A DNA stretch of 64,000 nucleotides from Candidatus Mesenet endosymbiont of Phosphuga atrata (GTDB lineage Bacteria > Pseudomonadota > Alphaproteobacteria > Rickettsiales > Anaplasmataceae): contig NZ_OZ026541.1 in assembly GCF_964020175.1 (NCBI RefSeq), positions 310,001 to 374,000 on the forward strand. The letters run 5' to 3'. Positions 18,157 to 26,636 of the stretch are shown one piece after another. The stretch's first letter is position 1; each line of letters opens with the position of its first letter. The translations under genes and the position numbers were made by a program. The notes under the pieces were generated by a model. It worked only from the letters and a program-made list of their open reading frames with translations. It did not search any database and was not told the DNA's origin.

Positions 18157-18633
18157 TTAACTATCTTTTAAAAAGTTATTCAAAAAGATAATATTATCAG
18201 CTTGTGAGGTATTTTGCTTTTCAATGTTTTGTATTTGCGTAGTTAAAAAACAATTTTTACTCAGAAATATTTCAATTTCATCTGCATGCCTTTCACTAAA
18301 GCTCACTGAAAAATCGCAATTCATATCTACATATTTAGTGATTGCTACAAAGGGCACTACTATTCTTTCTTTTTTACCATAGAAGCTTAGAACTATACTA
18401 AAGTTACAATCATTCACTACTAAATCATCGAATTGATGTTGAAGAACAATGGGCATTTCGTTGGGATATTCCTTCTTTAAATAATCCGGTATTACAACGT
18501 TGTTTGCATTTGTCAAAAAAGACATTCTAACATGATAATTCTCTGATTTATTCAGTGATATGATATTAAGTGCATCCCTAATGATCATGTACATCATAAT
18601 ATTGATTAATTTATTATAATTTACATTACTCAT
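18157..18633 (-). CDS. sspB: ClpXP adaptor SspB
   Basis: SspB delivers ssrA-tagged proteins to the ClpXP protease. The 158-residue protein matches the alphaproteobacterial form: residues 1-30 are the helical start, followed by VIPDYLKKEYPNEMPIVLQH, then QFDDLVV, and VVPFVAITKYVD. The C-terminal tail is flexible and ends NIIFLNNFLKDS, where SspB carries its ClpX-binding motif. It begins only about 20 bp beyond the tmRNA 3' hairpin on the same strand, placing the tagging RNA and its adaptor in one transcription unit. Confidence 0.9.
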   Translation of the reverse strand: MSNVNYNKLINIMMYMIIRDALNIISLNKSENYHVRMSFLTNANNVVIPDYLKKEYPNEMPIVLQHQFDDLVVNDCNFSIVLSFYGKKERIVVPFVAITKYVDMNCDFSVSFSERHADEIEIFLSKNCFLTTQIQNIEKQNTSQADNIIFLNNFLKDS

Positions 18634-18655
18634 TAGCGTTTACTTAACATAAATA

Positions 18656-18949
18656 GGGAAAGACTTCTGTTACCCGGTGCTTTCCCTAAAACCGTGCAAA
18701 GTAATAAGTCTATTGTGCTGAATTATGCAGCAACTGCAGACTCACTTCCTTCACTTGCAAAATTATCGTTTGCACTTAAAATGTGAATTCTTACGGAGAT
18801 GTCTTCCCGAGCAATGGCTACTTTTTTTACTATGCATGTCGATCCTACCTCGTCCCCATATAAAAGTGGTGGAGACGCCGAGAACTGCCCTCGGGTCCAT
18901 TACACCTATTATAAAGTGCTTTTATTGCTATAGTATTCTTATAAAATAC
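18656..18949 (-). ncRNA. ssrA: tmRNA, circularly permuted two-piece form
   Basis: Rescues stalled ribosomes and tags the nascent chain. On the minus strand the acceptor half comes first: it ends CGTCTCC-A-CCA at 18867. A 9-nt spacer follows, then the 5' half starts GGGGACG at 18857. These two ends pair as a 7-bp acceptor stem, the permuted arrangement of alphaproteobacterial tmRNA. The tag frame is at 18723-18773 and encodes ANDNFASEGSESAVAA followed by TAA. A perfect promoter lies upstream. A 7-bp hairpin (18656-18662 with 18680-18686) closes the 3' end. The exact ends are approximate. Confidence 0.93.
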
Positions 18950-18955
18950 GGTCTT

Positions 18956-18984
18956 ATTATATCTTATTTAGTTCTTTATGTCAA
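18956..18984 (-). promoter_or_regulatory. consensus sigma-70 promoter of ssrA
   Basis: On the minus strand TTGACA (18984-18979) and TATAAT (18961-18956) are separated by 17 bp, matching the consensus at every position. Transcription should begin near 18949. Confidence 0.9.
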
Positions 18985-19097
18985 TATATGATCCTTCTTA
19001 AGGCTAAATTCTATTATATAATATTTTAATACTTTTTTACTTAAAAAATAGTCTACTAGTATAAATGATATGGTGTTTTGGTAACAGCTGCCTATCA

Positions 19098-20090
19098 TTA
19101 CTGAATAATCATCACTTTAAATAATGTACCCATACTTTCAATAATTCTTAAAAATCCTTTTAAAATTTGATCTTTTTGTTCACTAGTAGCATTTTGCATC
19201 AGCACATGCATTCTCTCTCTTATACCAAAGGAATATAAAAATTCTCTTTGAGTCATTATTGTTGTTTCTGTGTTTTGTAGGCAATCTTGTAGAGCTTTAA
19301 AGTTCACATGCGCTGTAATATCTGCATCTCCTATATTTTTAAGAAAATCGTTATATTTATGTGCTTTTATAGATTGTATAGTACTTCTATATGGCGGATT
19401 TAAATAACCATAATCTATTATTAATGCTGAACCTTTATTTTTTTTTATTTTTCTCTCTATTTCTTTTATTATTTCCATTCCTGCTTGGCATACTTCTATC
19501 ACTGCATTGTCAGGCAATTCCTCCTTTTGTTCTTTAACCTTCTGCTTTATGATCTTAAAAATATCATTTTCAACTGTGACTTTACTCTCATACCACTTAT
19601 TTTGATTGTAGATAAATTGCTTAACAGGTAGAGAATCAAAAAATTCATTGGCAATAAAAAGCGTTGGTTTTTCCGGCAAAGTATGAATACTATCATGCCA
19701 ATGCACCTGAAAATTTTTTAAGTTCTGTTTTTGAATGTGCCTTAAAGTTGGGCTAATTTCTACTAAATGTACCGACATAGAATTATAAAACTCTGTGAAT
19801 TTCTGTGTAACTCTAAGTATGTCATTTATTAACGTTCCTCTACCAGGACCAAGCTCAACTAAAATAAAATCACTTTTTATTTTTTCCCATGACATCATAA
19901 GCCATATTGATATTACTTCGCTGAACAACTGACTAATTTCAGGTGCAGTGATGAAATCGTTGCCAAGTGGCACCTTCTTTATGTAGTACCCATACTTGTT
20001 ATGATATAAGGCTATATTCATAAATTCATATATCGATATGGCACCTTTTTCTTTTATCAGATTTTTAAGGTATGTATTTATCATGAGCAT
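19098..20090 (-). CDS. MidA-family SAM-dependent methyltransferase (NDUFAF7-like)
   Basis: A 330-residue class I methyltransferase related to mitochondrial NDUFAF7/MidA, which methylates a complex I subunit during assembly. Diagnostic segments are ISIYEFMNIALYHNKYGYY, APEISQLFSEVISIWLM, the SAM-binding VELGPGRGTLINDILR near residue 80, and FIANEFFDSLPVKQF. It is complete at both ends. It diverges from the gene at 20194. The bacterial target is not established by sequence. Complex I assembly is the family-based expectation. Confidence 0.9.
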   Translation of the reverse strand: MLMINTYLKNLIKEKGAISIYEFMNIALYHNKYGYYIKKVPLGNDFITAPEISQLFSEVISIWLMMSWEKIKSDFILVELGPGRGTLINDILRVTQKFTEFYNSMSVHLVEISPTLRHIQKQNLKNFQVHWHDSIHTLPEKPTLFIANEFFDSLPVKQFIYNQNKWYESKVTVENDIFKIIKQKVKEQKEELPDNAVIEVCQAGMEIIKEIERKIKKNKGSALIIDYGYLNPPYRSTIQSIKAHKYNDFLKNIGDADITAHVNFKALQDCLQNTETTIMTQREFLYSFGIRERMHVLMQNATSEQKDQILKGFLRIIESMGTLFKVMIIQ

Positions 20091-20193
20091 TAATTATTTT
20101 ATAAGCATTACACGGTAAAATAAAACGATAGACTAACTTCATTGTAAGTTTTATAATAAACTATGTTAGCCTATTTTATAAATAGAACGTTGT

Positions 20194-20595
20194 ATGGTTA
20201 ATGCACTTACGTTAAAAATCGAAGGGTCCGTTTATCATGATAACCTTAAAAGCGGTATGGATGATAGTATAAACAAGGTGAGTTATACTATAGAAAATGG
20301 TAATCAAGTCATCAACACTGGTGATGGTTTAACTCTGCAAGAGGCATATGATACACTTATTGCAATGCTCAATGGTGATTTAGATTTGGTGAAAAAAGTA
20401 TTATTTCACGCTCAAGAAATGGTTGCTTATGGTGTGTACGTAGCTCAAGAATCGCAGTTGAGTAAACATGATATTTATAAAATGATCAATAATCTTAAAA
20501 ATCAGTCAACATCTATTGATGAGATTAAATCGCTACCTAATATACAAAAAGATAATACTAAACTTAAGAAAAGTAGAAAGCGAGGAAGAGGATAG
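20194..20595 (+). CDS. hypothetical protein
   Basis: A 133-residue soluble protein that I do not recognise. The N-terminal half is beta-rich (LTLKIEGSVYHDN, VSYTIENGNQV). The middle is helical, with LTLQEAYDTLIAMLNGDL and KKVLFHAQEMVAYGVYV. The tail is very basic (KLKKSRKRGRG). It ends one base before the next ATG at 20597, and the sequence GAGGAAGAGG at its 3' end serves as the ribosome-binding site of that gene, so the two are translationally linked. Confidence 0.8.
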   Translation: MVNALTLKIEGSVYHDNLKSGMDDSINKVSYTIENGNQVINTGDGLTLQEAYDTLIAMLNGDLDLVKKVLFHAQEMVAYGVYVAQESQLSKHDIYKMINNLKNQSTSIDEIKSLPNIQKDNTKLKKSRKRGRG

Positions 20596-20596
20596 C

Positions 20597-20893
20597 ATGT
20601 CTCTACCAGATTTTATAAAAAAATTTACAGTACCATGTAATTTTGGTGACCAAAGTATACCTTTCTCAATATATATAGGTGAACCAAAACCTGATGTTCA
20701 TCCTATTTATCACCAAGATAGTTGGTTAGCAAAGGAACGTGGGGGAAGTATACCAACTAAGATTAAGAACAGTTTGGAAAAATTATATGATTTGGCCCAA
20801 AAAAATGGTGTACTTTTTTCTGACCTTTGTGTTTACGCTATAACTGTATCAACACACAATAATGCAAAGCCTAATGATTCAGACAGTAAATAA
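20597..20893 (+). CDS. DUF2610-like rickettsial protein
   Basis: A 98-residue protein starting MSLPDFIKKFTVPCNFGDQS. I chose the ATG at 20597 over an upstream start at 20516 because it follows a strong ribosome-binding site and avoids overlapping the previous gene. The N-terminal pattern (FTVPCNFG, PFSIYIGEPKPDVHPIYHQD) and the region WLAKERGGSIPTKIKNSLEK resemble the small DUF2610 family of Rickettsiales; this is from memory. The function is unknown. It sits in a run of co-directional genes ending with riboflavin synthase. Confidence 0.8.
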   Translation: MSLPDFIKKFTVPCNFGDQSIPFSIYIGEPKPDVHPIYHQDSWLAKERGGSIPTKIKNSLEKLYDLAQKNGVLFSDLCVYAITVSTHNNAKPNDSDSK

Positions 20894-20959
20894 ATTTTGA
20901 GATAGTTGATTTTCCAACAATCTTATGATATGGGGCATTATAGCTCTCAAAGGTTTCGT

Positions 20960-21553
20960 GTGTTTAAAGGCATAATATATAACATAGGTATCATCACTAA
21001 CATTTTTGCAAGAGATAATCTAGATAAACGGTTTTGCATTGAAGCTCCAAATTTAAGATCTATTGAAGTTGGTGACTCAATAGCATGTTCTGGAGTTTGC
21101 TTAACAGTTGTTGATATTATGGATAATAAGAGCTTCTTTGTAGATGTATCAGAGGCTACGTTTGGAGTCACTAATATTAATAGTTGGCACATAGGTAAAA
21201 GAGTCAATCTAGAGCAGGCAATGAGACTAAGTGATAGGATTGATGGCCATCTTGTTCAAGGTCATGTAGATGATGTTGCTACTATTTTATCAATAGAAAA
21301 AAGATTAGACTCTCATGTCATAATATTTGATTACCCTGAAAGATTATCAGGATTCATAATAGAGAAGGGCTCTATTGCACTCGATGGTGTTTCACTTACA
21401 ATCAATTCACTAAAAGAGCGTGAATTTTCCGTAAATATTATTCCACATACATGGAATAACACTACATTTAAATATAATAATATTAATGGTAAGGTAAATT
21501 TAGAGATCGATTTAATTGCCAAGTATATCAATAAATATTTAAAAAGTAGATAA
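20960..21553 (+). CDS. ribE: riboflavin synthase, alpha subunit
   Basis: Dismutates two 6,7-dimethyl-8-ribityllumazines to riboflavin, the last step of vitamin B2 synthesis. Two lumazine-binding halves are visible. The first begins VFKGIIYNIGIIT and contains GDSIACSGVCLTVVD. The second begins near residue 95 with DGHLVQGHVDDVATI and contains GSIALDGVSLTIN. The frame is open from an ATG at 20906, but homologues start at MFxGII. The GTG at 20960, preceded by AAAGG, fits better and gives 197 residues. Riboflavin supply is a candidate benefit to the host. Confidence 0.95.
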   Translation: MFKGIIYNIGIITNIFARDNLDKRFCIEAPNLRSIEVGDSIACSGVCLTVVDIMDNKSFFVDVSEATFGVTNINSWHIGKRVNLEQAMRLSDRIDGHLVQGHVDDVATILSIEKRLDSHVIIFDYPERLSGFIIEKGSIALDGVSLTINSLKEREFSVNIIPHTWNNTTFKYNNINGKVNLEIDLIAKYINKYLKSR

Positions 21554-21630
21554 TAGAGTAAATTTTACTATAGCTTTATTAGAAAATATATGTTAATTAT
21601 AAAATAATTATAACATAGGGGGATCTAATA

Positions 21631-22167
21631 ATGAAGGTACAAAAACAACAAGTTTACTCTGGAAATCTTTTAAATAACCTTTTAAATCAAACGGATTTAA
21701 AGCGTAAAATTAAGGAAAAGATTAAAAAAACCGAAAAAAAATTGCATAAGTTACTTTCAAATGAACAGCTGCTCAATACTCATATTAATGTGCTTGAAAC
21801 TCTTCTTATAGCAGAAGTAATTGAAGTAGAAAAAAAACAAGAAAAGAGATTACACACATTGCTTTCAGAACAACAGTTGCATGATAAAAAGTATATAGGT
21901 AGTACAAAGCAAGAAATGAAAGAATTAACTGCAGAGGAAGTTGCAGATGAAATGATGGAGTGTATAGATATGAGTGTGAACTCAGGGACGATAGATCAAG
22001 TGCTACGTAAAGAAAATCATGAGATAATCAGTGCAAATGAGCAAGTACTGAATAAAGAAAATATAGATCCAGAAGGAAAACCTGCAATCCTATATAAACT
22101 AAAAATTGGAGATCTAATTAAAAAAAGGATTGATCATATATACAATAATAACGTTGTTAATGTTTAA
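21631..22167 (+). CDS. hypothetical coiled-coil protein with internal duplication
   Basis: A 178-residue, highly charged, helical protein. Residues 24-75 have strong heptad character. A short unit occurs twice: LHKLLSNEQLLNTHI near residue 37 and LHTLLSEQQLHDKKYI near residue 71, each preceded by a KK/EK-rich helix. No signal peptide is present, and I know no homologous domain. The ATG follows the leader AGGGGGAT, shared with other accessory genes in the window. It lies between ribE and the glycosyltransferase. Confidence 0.75.
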   Translation: MKVQKQQVYSGNLLNNLLNQTDLKRKIKEKIKKTEKKLHKLLSNEQLLNTHINVLETLLIAEVIEVEKKQEKRLHTLLSEQQLHDKKYIGSTKQEMKELTAEEVADEMMECIDMSVNSGTIDQVLRKENHEIISANEQVLNKENIDPEGKPAILYKLKIGDLIKKRIDHIYNNNVVNV

Positions 22168-22288
22168 ATTGACATTATATAACTGAGTTAAGAAAGGCTA
22201 GAAGATAGGTATATATTTAAATAAATCTTAATTTTACCTTTTCTTTAATTTTAAATGCATAGCTATACTTTAGTAAAAATACATAACT

Positions 22289-23305
22289 ATGTTGAATATA
22301 CTAAGTATAGCAATTTTATTACTTACTACTGATATAACTATATTAAAGAACAATGATCATGTCGTTTCAGATAATTTGCCAATATATTTTGTTTGGCTTG
22401 GTAGTGATATTCCACCAAAATTCTTTAACAACCTTAAGAGAACTACAGATACAAATAAAACTAGAGATGTAATTCTAGTTTATAGCAAAAAGTACTTACC
22501 AAAAAATAATAGAAAGAATATTGATAGTATAAAAGCTATCAGTATTGATGACATTAAGGCAAGGATTGAGTTGGTTAGAAATGATAACACAGAAAACCTT
22601 TGGAAGACTGATGTGTATGATATGGAACTGGATAAGCAATATGAACGTATCTACAATCTACTTGATCAAATATTTACAGCAAATTTTTTTGATTATGGTG
22701 AAAGAACGCGTAGATACTGCCTGGCTGCTGATCTAATGAAGCTTCCACTGATCAATATTATAGGAGGTATTTACTTTGATATTGACACTGAAGTCATTGG
22801 AGCAATAGGAGATATAAAGAGTAAGAAAGGATTCAATATTTATTATTATAATGATAACGCCCATGCATTAGGTAATTTTTTTGCTAAAACTAACAGAAAA
22901 AATAGTTATTTTGATAAGTTAATGAAAGAATTTTTGATTAATAAAGTAGAAGGCATTATAACTGGTAAACTAGACATTGCCGTAGATTCAGATCCAGTTG
23001 ATCATATACGCATTCGTATTTTGCAGAGTTATATGATAGATTACATGAATTCTTATTTAATATGGGAATTTCTTATGCAAACAAAACTTGTTTGGCACGC
23101 TAAACAAAAAGAAGATCATATAGAATGGGAAATGAGAGGAGAAATTCCCAGCGAAAGGTTACATTCAAAAATTTATAAGCCAATGATTTCTGATTATGGT
23201 GTTGAAGTGCCACCAACTGTAAAGCTTAGGATGAAACACGGGGATCGTTATGATATCAATTATAACGATCCAGAACAATTAAGAAAATTAACTAATTTGC
23301 CATAA
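22289..23305 (+). CDS. DXD-motif glycosyltransferase, toxin-type (TcdA/B-like fold)
   Basis: A 338-residue protein with a hydrophobic N-terminus (residues 1-18). The catalytic plan of the sugar-binding/DXD glycosyltransferases is visible: PIYFVWLGSDIPPKF with Trp36, then RRYCLAADLMKLPLINIIGG, then IYFDIDTEV with the DXD pair Asp164/Asp166. In clostridial toxins and Gly_transf_sug proteins the same W, R/D and DXD elements bind UDP-sugar and metal. A hydrophobic start plus this fold suggests a protein acting outside the cell or on the envelope. The acceptor is unknown. Confidence 0.8.
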   Translation: MLNILSIAILLLTTDITILKNNDHVVSDNLPIYFVWLGSDIPPKFFNNLKRTTDTNKTRDVILVYSKKYLPKNNRKNIDSIKAISIDDIKARIELVRNDNTENLWKTDVYDMELDKQYERIYNLLDQIFTANFFDYGERTRRYCLAADLMKLPLINIIGGIYFDIDTEVIGAIGDIKSKKGFNIYYYNDNAHALGNFFAKTNRKNSYFDKLMKEFLINKVEGIITGKLDIAVDSDPVDHIRIRILQSYMIDYMNSYLIWEFLMQTKLVWHAKQKEDHIEWEMRGEIPSERLHSKIYKPMISDYGVEVPPTVKLRMKHGDRYDINYNDPEQLRKLTNLP

Positions 23306-23359
23306 AGTAGTAAAAAAGGTATATACTGTAGAAATTAAAAAATATAAACGAAGTTTGAT

Positions 23360-23827
23360 ATGATATTAAAAATAGGAGATAAAGCACTAGAATTTGAGTT
23401 GCCTGCAGATAATGGTAAGGTTATATCACTTGATGAATTTTATGATCAAAAGAATGTAGTTTTATATTTTTATCCTAAAGATGATACACCAGGCTGCACC
23501 ATAGAAGCTAAAGATTTTAGAGATAATATAGAAGAATTCTCTAGGTTGAATACGATTGTAATTGGTGCATCAAAAGATAGTGTTAGATCTCATATTAATT
23601 TTAAAACAAAATACTCGTTGCCATTTTATTTAATTTCTGATGAAAGTACTGAAGTTTTGCAAAAATATGGGGTTTGGGTAGAGAAGAGTATGTTTGGTAA
23701 GAAGTACATGGGGATAGAAAGAGCTACATTTTTGATTGATAAATCTGGCAGAATTAAGCAGGTTTGGAGAAATGTAAAAGTCAACGGACATGTGCTGGAA
23801 ATTCTCAAAGAAATAAAAAATGAGTAA
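23360..23827 (+). CDS. bcp: peroxiredoxin, Bcp/thiol peroxidase type
   Basis: Reduces hydrogen and organic peroxides. The protein has 155 residues. The peroxidatic Cys46 lies in YPKDDTPGCTIEA. The second cysteine found five residues on in many Bcp proteins is Lys51 here (EAKDFRD), so this is a 1-Cys or atypical form needing an outside thiol. Its last 8 bp overlap rsmE, so the two are translated from one message. Confidence 0.95.
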   Translation: MILKIGDKALEFELPADNGKVISLDEFYDQKNVVLYFYPKDDTPGCTIEAKDFRDNIEEFSRLNTIVIGASKDSVRSHINFKTKYSLPFYLISDESTEVLQKYGVWVEKSMFGKKYMGIERATFLIDKSGRIKQVWRNVKVNGHVLEILKEIKNE

Positions 23828-24512
23828 AATCAGGCTCTATGTTGATGAAAAATTAGGTCAAGATTTTAGTATATTTTTAAACCCTGCACAAAACCATTAT
23901 CTCATAAATGTAATGCGTGTTAAAAAGCATAGCAACGTTTTACTCTTTAATGGCAAAGATGGCTTGTGGCTGGGTGAAGTAGATATTATAAATAATAAAT
24001 CTATAATAAAGCTGAAAGAAACTATTGCTAATCAAGAATATGAGCAAGATTTATCTTTATATTTTGCACCTGTAAAAAGTACTGCTTTGCATAATATAGT
24101 AAGACAGGCTACAGAGATGGGAGTGACTTCTCTGCATCCAGTATATACAGAACACACAGTGGTTAGAAAAATTAACATTGAAAGAATAAAATTGCAGCTG
24201 ATTGAGGCTGCAGAGCAATGCGAACGCCTAACTGTTCCCAAAATATTTCCTCCTATTTCTTTTACTGAACTTAAATCTATAAATGATAGATATTTTGTAC
24301 TTTGTGATGAAACCGGCAGGGGGCAAAATCCGCATGAGATCTTAAAAGATAAAAAAAACGTTGCCTTGATCATTGGTCCAGAAGGAGGATTCTCATCAAA
24401 AGAGCTTAGTTTTGCCGAGAGTTTTTGCACGAAAATGAGCTTAGGTAAAAGGATTTTAAGAGTAGATACAGCTGTTGTTGCAGCTTTAGCATATGTTAAT
24501 TACCATTTTTAA
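23820..24512 (+). CDS. rsmE: 16S rRNA (uracil-1498-N3)-methyltransferase
   Basis: A SPOUT methyltransferase modifying U1498 of 16S rRNA in the assembled small subunit. Length is 230 residues. The N-terminal PUA-like part has NPAQNHYLINVMRVKKHSNV and LLFNGKDGLW. The knotted SAM site contains LIGPEGGFSSKELSFAE, and the family hallmark LGKRILRVDTAVVAALA is present. It overlaps bcp by 8 bp. Confidence 0.96.
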   Translation: MSKIRLYVDEKLGQDFSIFLNPAQNHYLINVMRVKKHSNVLLFNGKDGLWLGEVDIINNKSIIKLKETIANQEYEQDLSLYFAPVKSTALHNIVRQATEMGVTSLHPVYTEHTVVRKINIERIKLQLIEAAEQCERLTVPKIFPPISFTELKSINDRYFVLCDETGRGQNPHEILKDKKNVALIIGPEGGFSSKELSFAESFCTKMSLGKRILRVDTAVVAALAYVNYHF

Positions 24513-24612
24513 AAGAAAATGCTGCTTAATTCATACTAAATTATAAATTTTTAAAAGATTGATATTTAGTTTTTTTATGTTATTATCAATATAATATTTA
24601 AGTTGGGGGAAT

Positions 24613-25566
24613 ATGTTAGCAAGAAAAACTTCTGAGTCAGAAAGTGATTTTGAAATATTACAAGAGTATTCTTCTTCAAGTGATAATGTAGCGTCTTCTC
24701 CTACTCTTAGCGATCTTGAAGGATTAGAAGCATCTTTTTCTGAAAGTTTAACTCAAAGATATAGTCTGACTGTAGAATTTGAAAATAAGACGAAAGAGAA
24801 GCTAAAAAAATTGGCAGAGGATGATACCATAGAGTTATGGAATCAAGTTATTGAGAAAAAAGTAATAAAAGATGAAGGCGATGATCAGCACCTGAGGCCG
24901 TTATTTGTAAATTTGCAAGCAGCGAGTGAAAATGCTATCACCTCATTCCTAAAAAGTGGAAAAATCAGATGTTCCGTTGGCATCATCCATACACCAACCC
25001 CTGCTACACCTTTAAGAGCTGATCCAGATCCCAAAAAAATAGAGAAAGGAGTAGTAACGAAAGAGATAGAAGATGATCCAAAACGTTTAGAAACAGTAAC
25101 AAGGAGGGCAGAAGGAATACGCAAATATCTTGAAAAAGGGGGAACATTATATTCTGTATATAAAAATGAAAACAATGAAGTCCCAGGTATGCAGACTTTT
25201 AAAAATCTTATCCGGCAATATCCCAATAACCTTTTTGCTGAGGAATTAGATAATGTTAAATTTAACTTTCCTACAGGTGCTACATATTTATTTGGTAATG
25301 ATGCAAAATATGCTCTATCATTTTCTATAGATATGACGCAAGCTAACTTAGGTTCATCACAAAGTGCATCATTTGGTTATGCATGTGTAGACTTAAATAA
25401 AAAATCCGAACTAAACAAAGTGGAAGAACGTCTTGAAAAAATTAATAATTCTTTACGTGAGTGTAATATTGATATGATAGAAATATATAGGCAGAAGGTA
25501 AATTCAAGTTTAGAGGAAGCGCGAGTAGTACAACCTTTCAGAGGGAGTGGCCTTAATATTGTTTAA
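24613..25566 (+). CDS. hypothetical protein, Ser/Asp-rich N-terminus
   Basis: A 317-residue soluble protein. Residues 1-45 are serine-, glutamate- and aspartate-rich and probably disordered (SESESDFEILQEYSSSSDN). The middle is charged and helical, and near residue 135 lies a Pro-rich stretch (HTPTPATPLRADPDPK). The C-terminal third has mixed structure (YALSFSIDMTQANLGSSQSA). No domain recognised. The ATG is 5 bp after the leader TTGGGGGAA. It is the last intact gene before the IS graveyard. Its domain style resembles the unknown protein at 33.2 kb, though I see no clear homology. Confidence 0.7.
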   Translation: MLARKTSESESDFEILQEYSSSSDNVASSPTLSDLEGLEASFSESLTQRYSLTVEFENKTKEKLKKLAEDDTIELWNQVIEKKVIKDEGDDQHLRPLFVNLQAASENAITSFLKSGKIRCSVGIIHTPTPATPLRADPDPKKIEKGVVTKEIEDDPKRLETVTRRAEGIRKYLEKGGTLYSVYKNENNEVPGMQTFKNLIRQYPNNLFAEELDNVKFNFPTGATYLFGNDAKYALSFSIDMTQANLGSSQSASFGYACVDLNKKSELNKVEERLEKINNSLRECNIDMIEIYRQKVNSSLEEARVVQPFRGSGLNIV

Positions 25567-25702
25567 TTTTAAACAACTTCAGAAAAGTTGATACGCAGTC
25601 TTAAAAGTAATGTTAACAAAAATTAGTGGTTTCATTTTTTGTACTAAATATTAAGGGCTTATTGACAAAACTCAATTTAAGGTAAGAAAAGGAGTATTTA
25701 TA

Positions 25703-25739
25703 TGTACTAGACAAGACTTAATCTGACAGTGACGAATTA
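25703..25739 (+). repeat. solo IS481-type terminus, copy 1
   Basis: A 37-bp sequence starting TGTACTAGACAAGACTTAAT recurs at 26600-26636 with 34 of 37 identical bases. The second copy lies at the 3' edge of an IS481-like transposase remnant, so this looks like an orphan end of the same element. It runs directly into the IS630 remnant. Confidence 0.6.
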
Positions 25740-26498
25740 TAGTCTTTCCTAAAAGAAACGATAAACCTAAATAATAGAGTTACCAACAAGAAGAAGAAAT
25801 GTTGATGCATTAGAGGTAACTTTTGATGGTATGCGAGCAATGTTCAATGGGGTTTAAATCAGGAGAATATGGAGGAAGATAGAGTTTTCTATTTTGTTTT
25901 AGCGGTTTTATTGCATTATCGATAACTATCGCACTGTAATTGTGGTAATAATATTTCTTCTAACCACAGATTAAGCACCTCTTTGTCACAACCTCCAGTA
26001 AACAGTCATTGAAATCTTCCTCCATCCTATTATGTTCTCGTCTTTTACCAGTGCATGTATCTTCTCACCTCTTGGCGCCCGCCCATACTCTCTATATAAT
26101 CTATTATCAATTCCAGCTTCATCTATATATACGATTGGTCTATTTTGGCAATTTTTTCGATAAATCTTTTTCATCTCTTGATAAATTTTTTTTAATGTGA
26201 TTTTTAGCTGTTGTACCAAATTGCGCTTATTCCGAAACCAATTTCATCTCTGCCAGCTGGATGCTTTTTTACATATTCTTCTAGGGATCTATTTTTCGGA
26301 TAAAATTACCATTTTTTGCTGGTTTTAACCATCTGCTTTCTTTTTTAGCCATCGTCGCTATTCCTATCTCTAAAAGCTCCGCAACCTCAGCCTTTCTTTT
26401 TCAACTAAAGATAATCTCTTAAATCTACACTGTATGCCATTTTCCCTCTTCTAAAATTGTTCATTATACCTTTATCATTTACTTTGGAAAGTACTATA
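25738..26498 (-). mobile_element. decayed IS630-family element
   Basis: The ends read TATAGTCTTTC on the left and GAAAGTACTATA on the right, like the ends of the copy at 49.8-50.7 kb, with TA at both borders as expected for IS630. Inside, minus-strand fragments match that copy: a helix-turn-helix start, then QQLKITLKKIYQEMK, the DDE-domain stretch IVYIDEAGIDNRLYREYGRA and a C-terminal piece at 25.85 kb. Many stops and indels break the gene. Confidence 0.7.
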
Positions 26499-26599
26499 GT
26501 AACGAGGTATGAGTTAGGCCAAAGCAAAAAAACCATGCTTCAAGTTCCAGAAATAATATTAAACCTCATGTTATATTTTCTCTGAGAATTGCGATAAAC

Positions 26600-26636
26600 T
26601 GTACCAGACACCACTTAATCTGACAGTGACGAATTA
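26600..26636 (+). repeat. IS481-type terminus, copy 2
   Basis: This 37-bp segment (TGTACCAGACACCACTTAAT at its start) matches the one at 25703-25739 in direct orientation. It sits just past the 3' end of the IS481-like transposase remnant and is read as that element's end. Confidence 0.6.

Noticed and set aside
18725-18991. 88-codon + strand ORF
   Set aside because: It runs antisense through the tmRNA gene and its promoter. The tRNA-like ends, tag frame and consensus promoter on the other strand explain the sequence better.
20906-20959. 18-codon N-terminal extension of riboflavin synthase
   Set aside because: The family begins at (M/V)FxGII. The GTG at 20960 with AAAGG upstream fits, and the extension has no family similarity.
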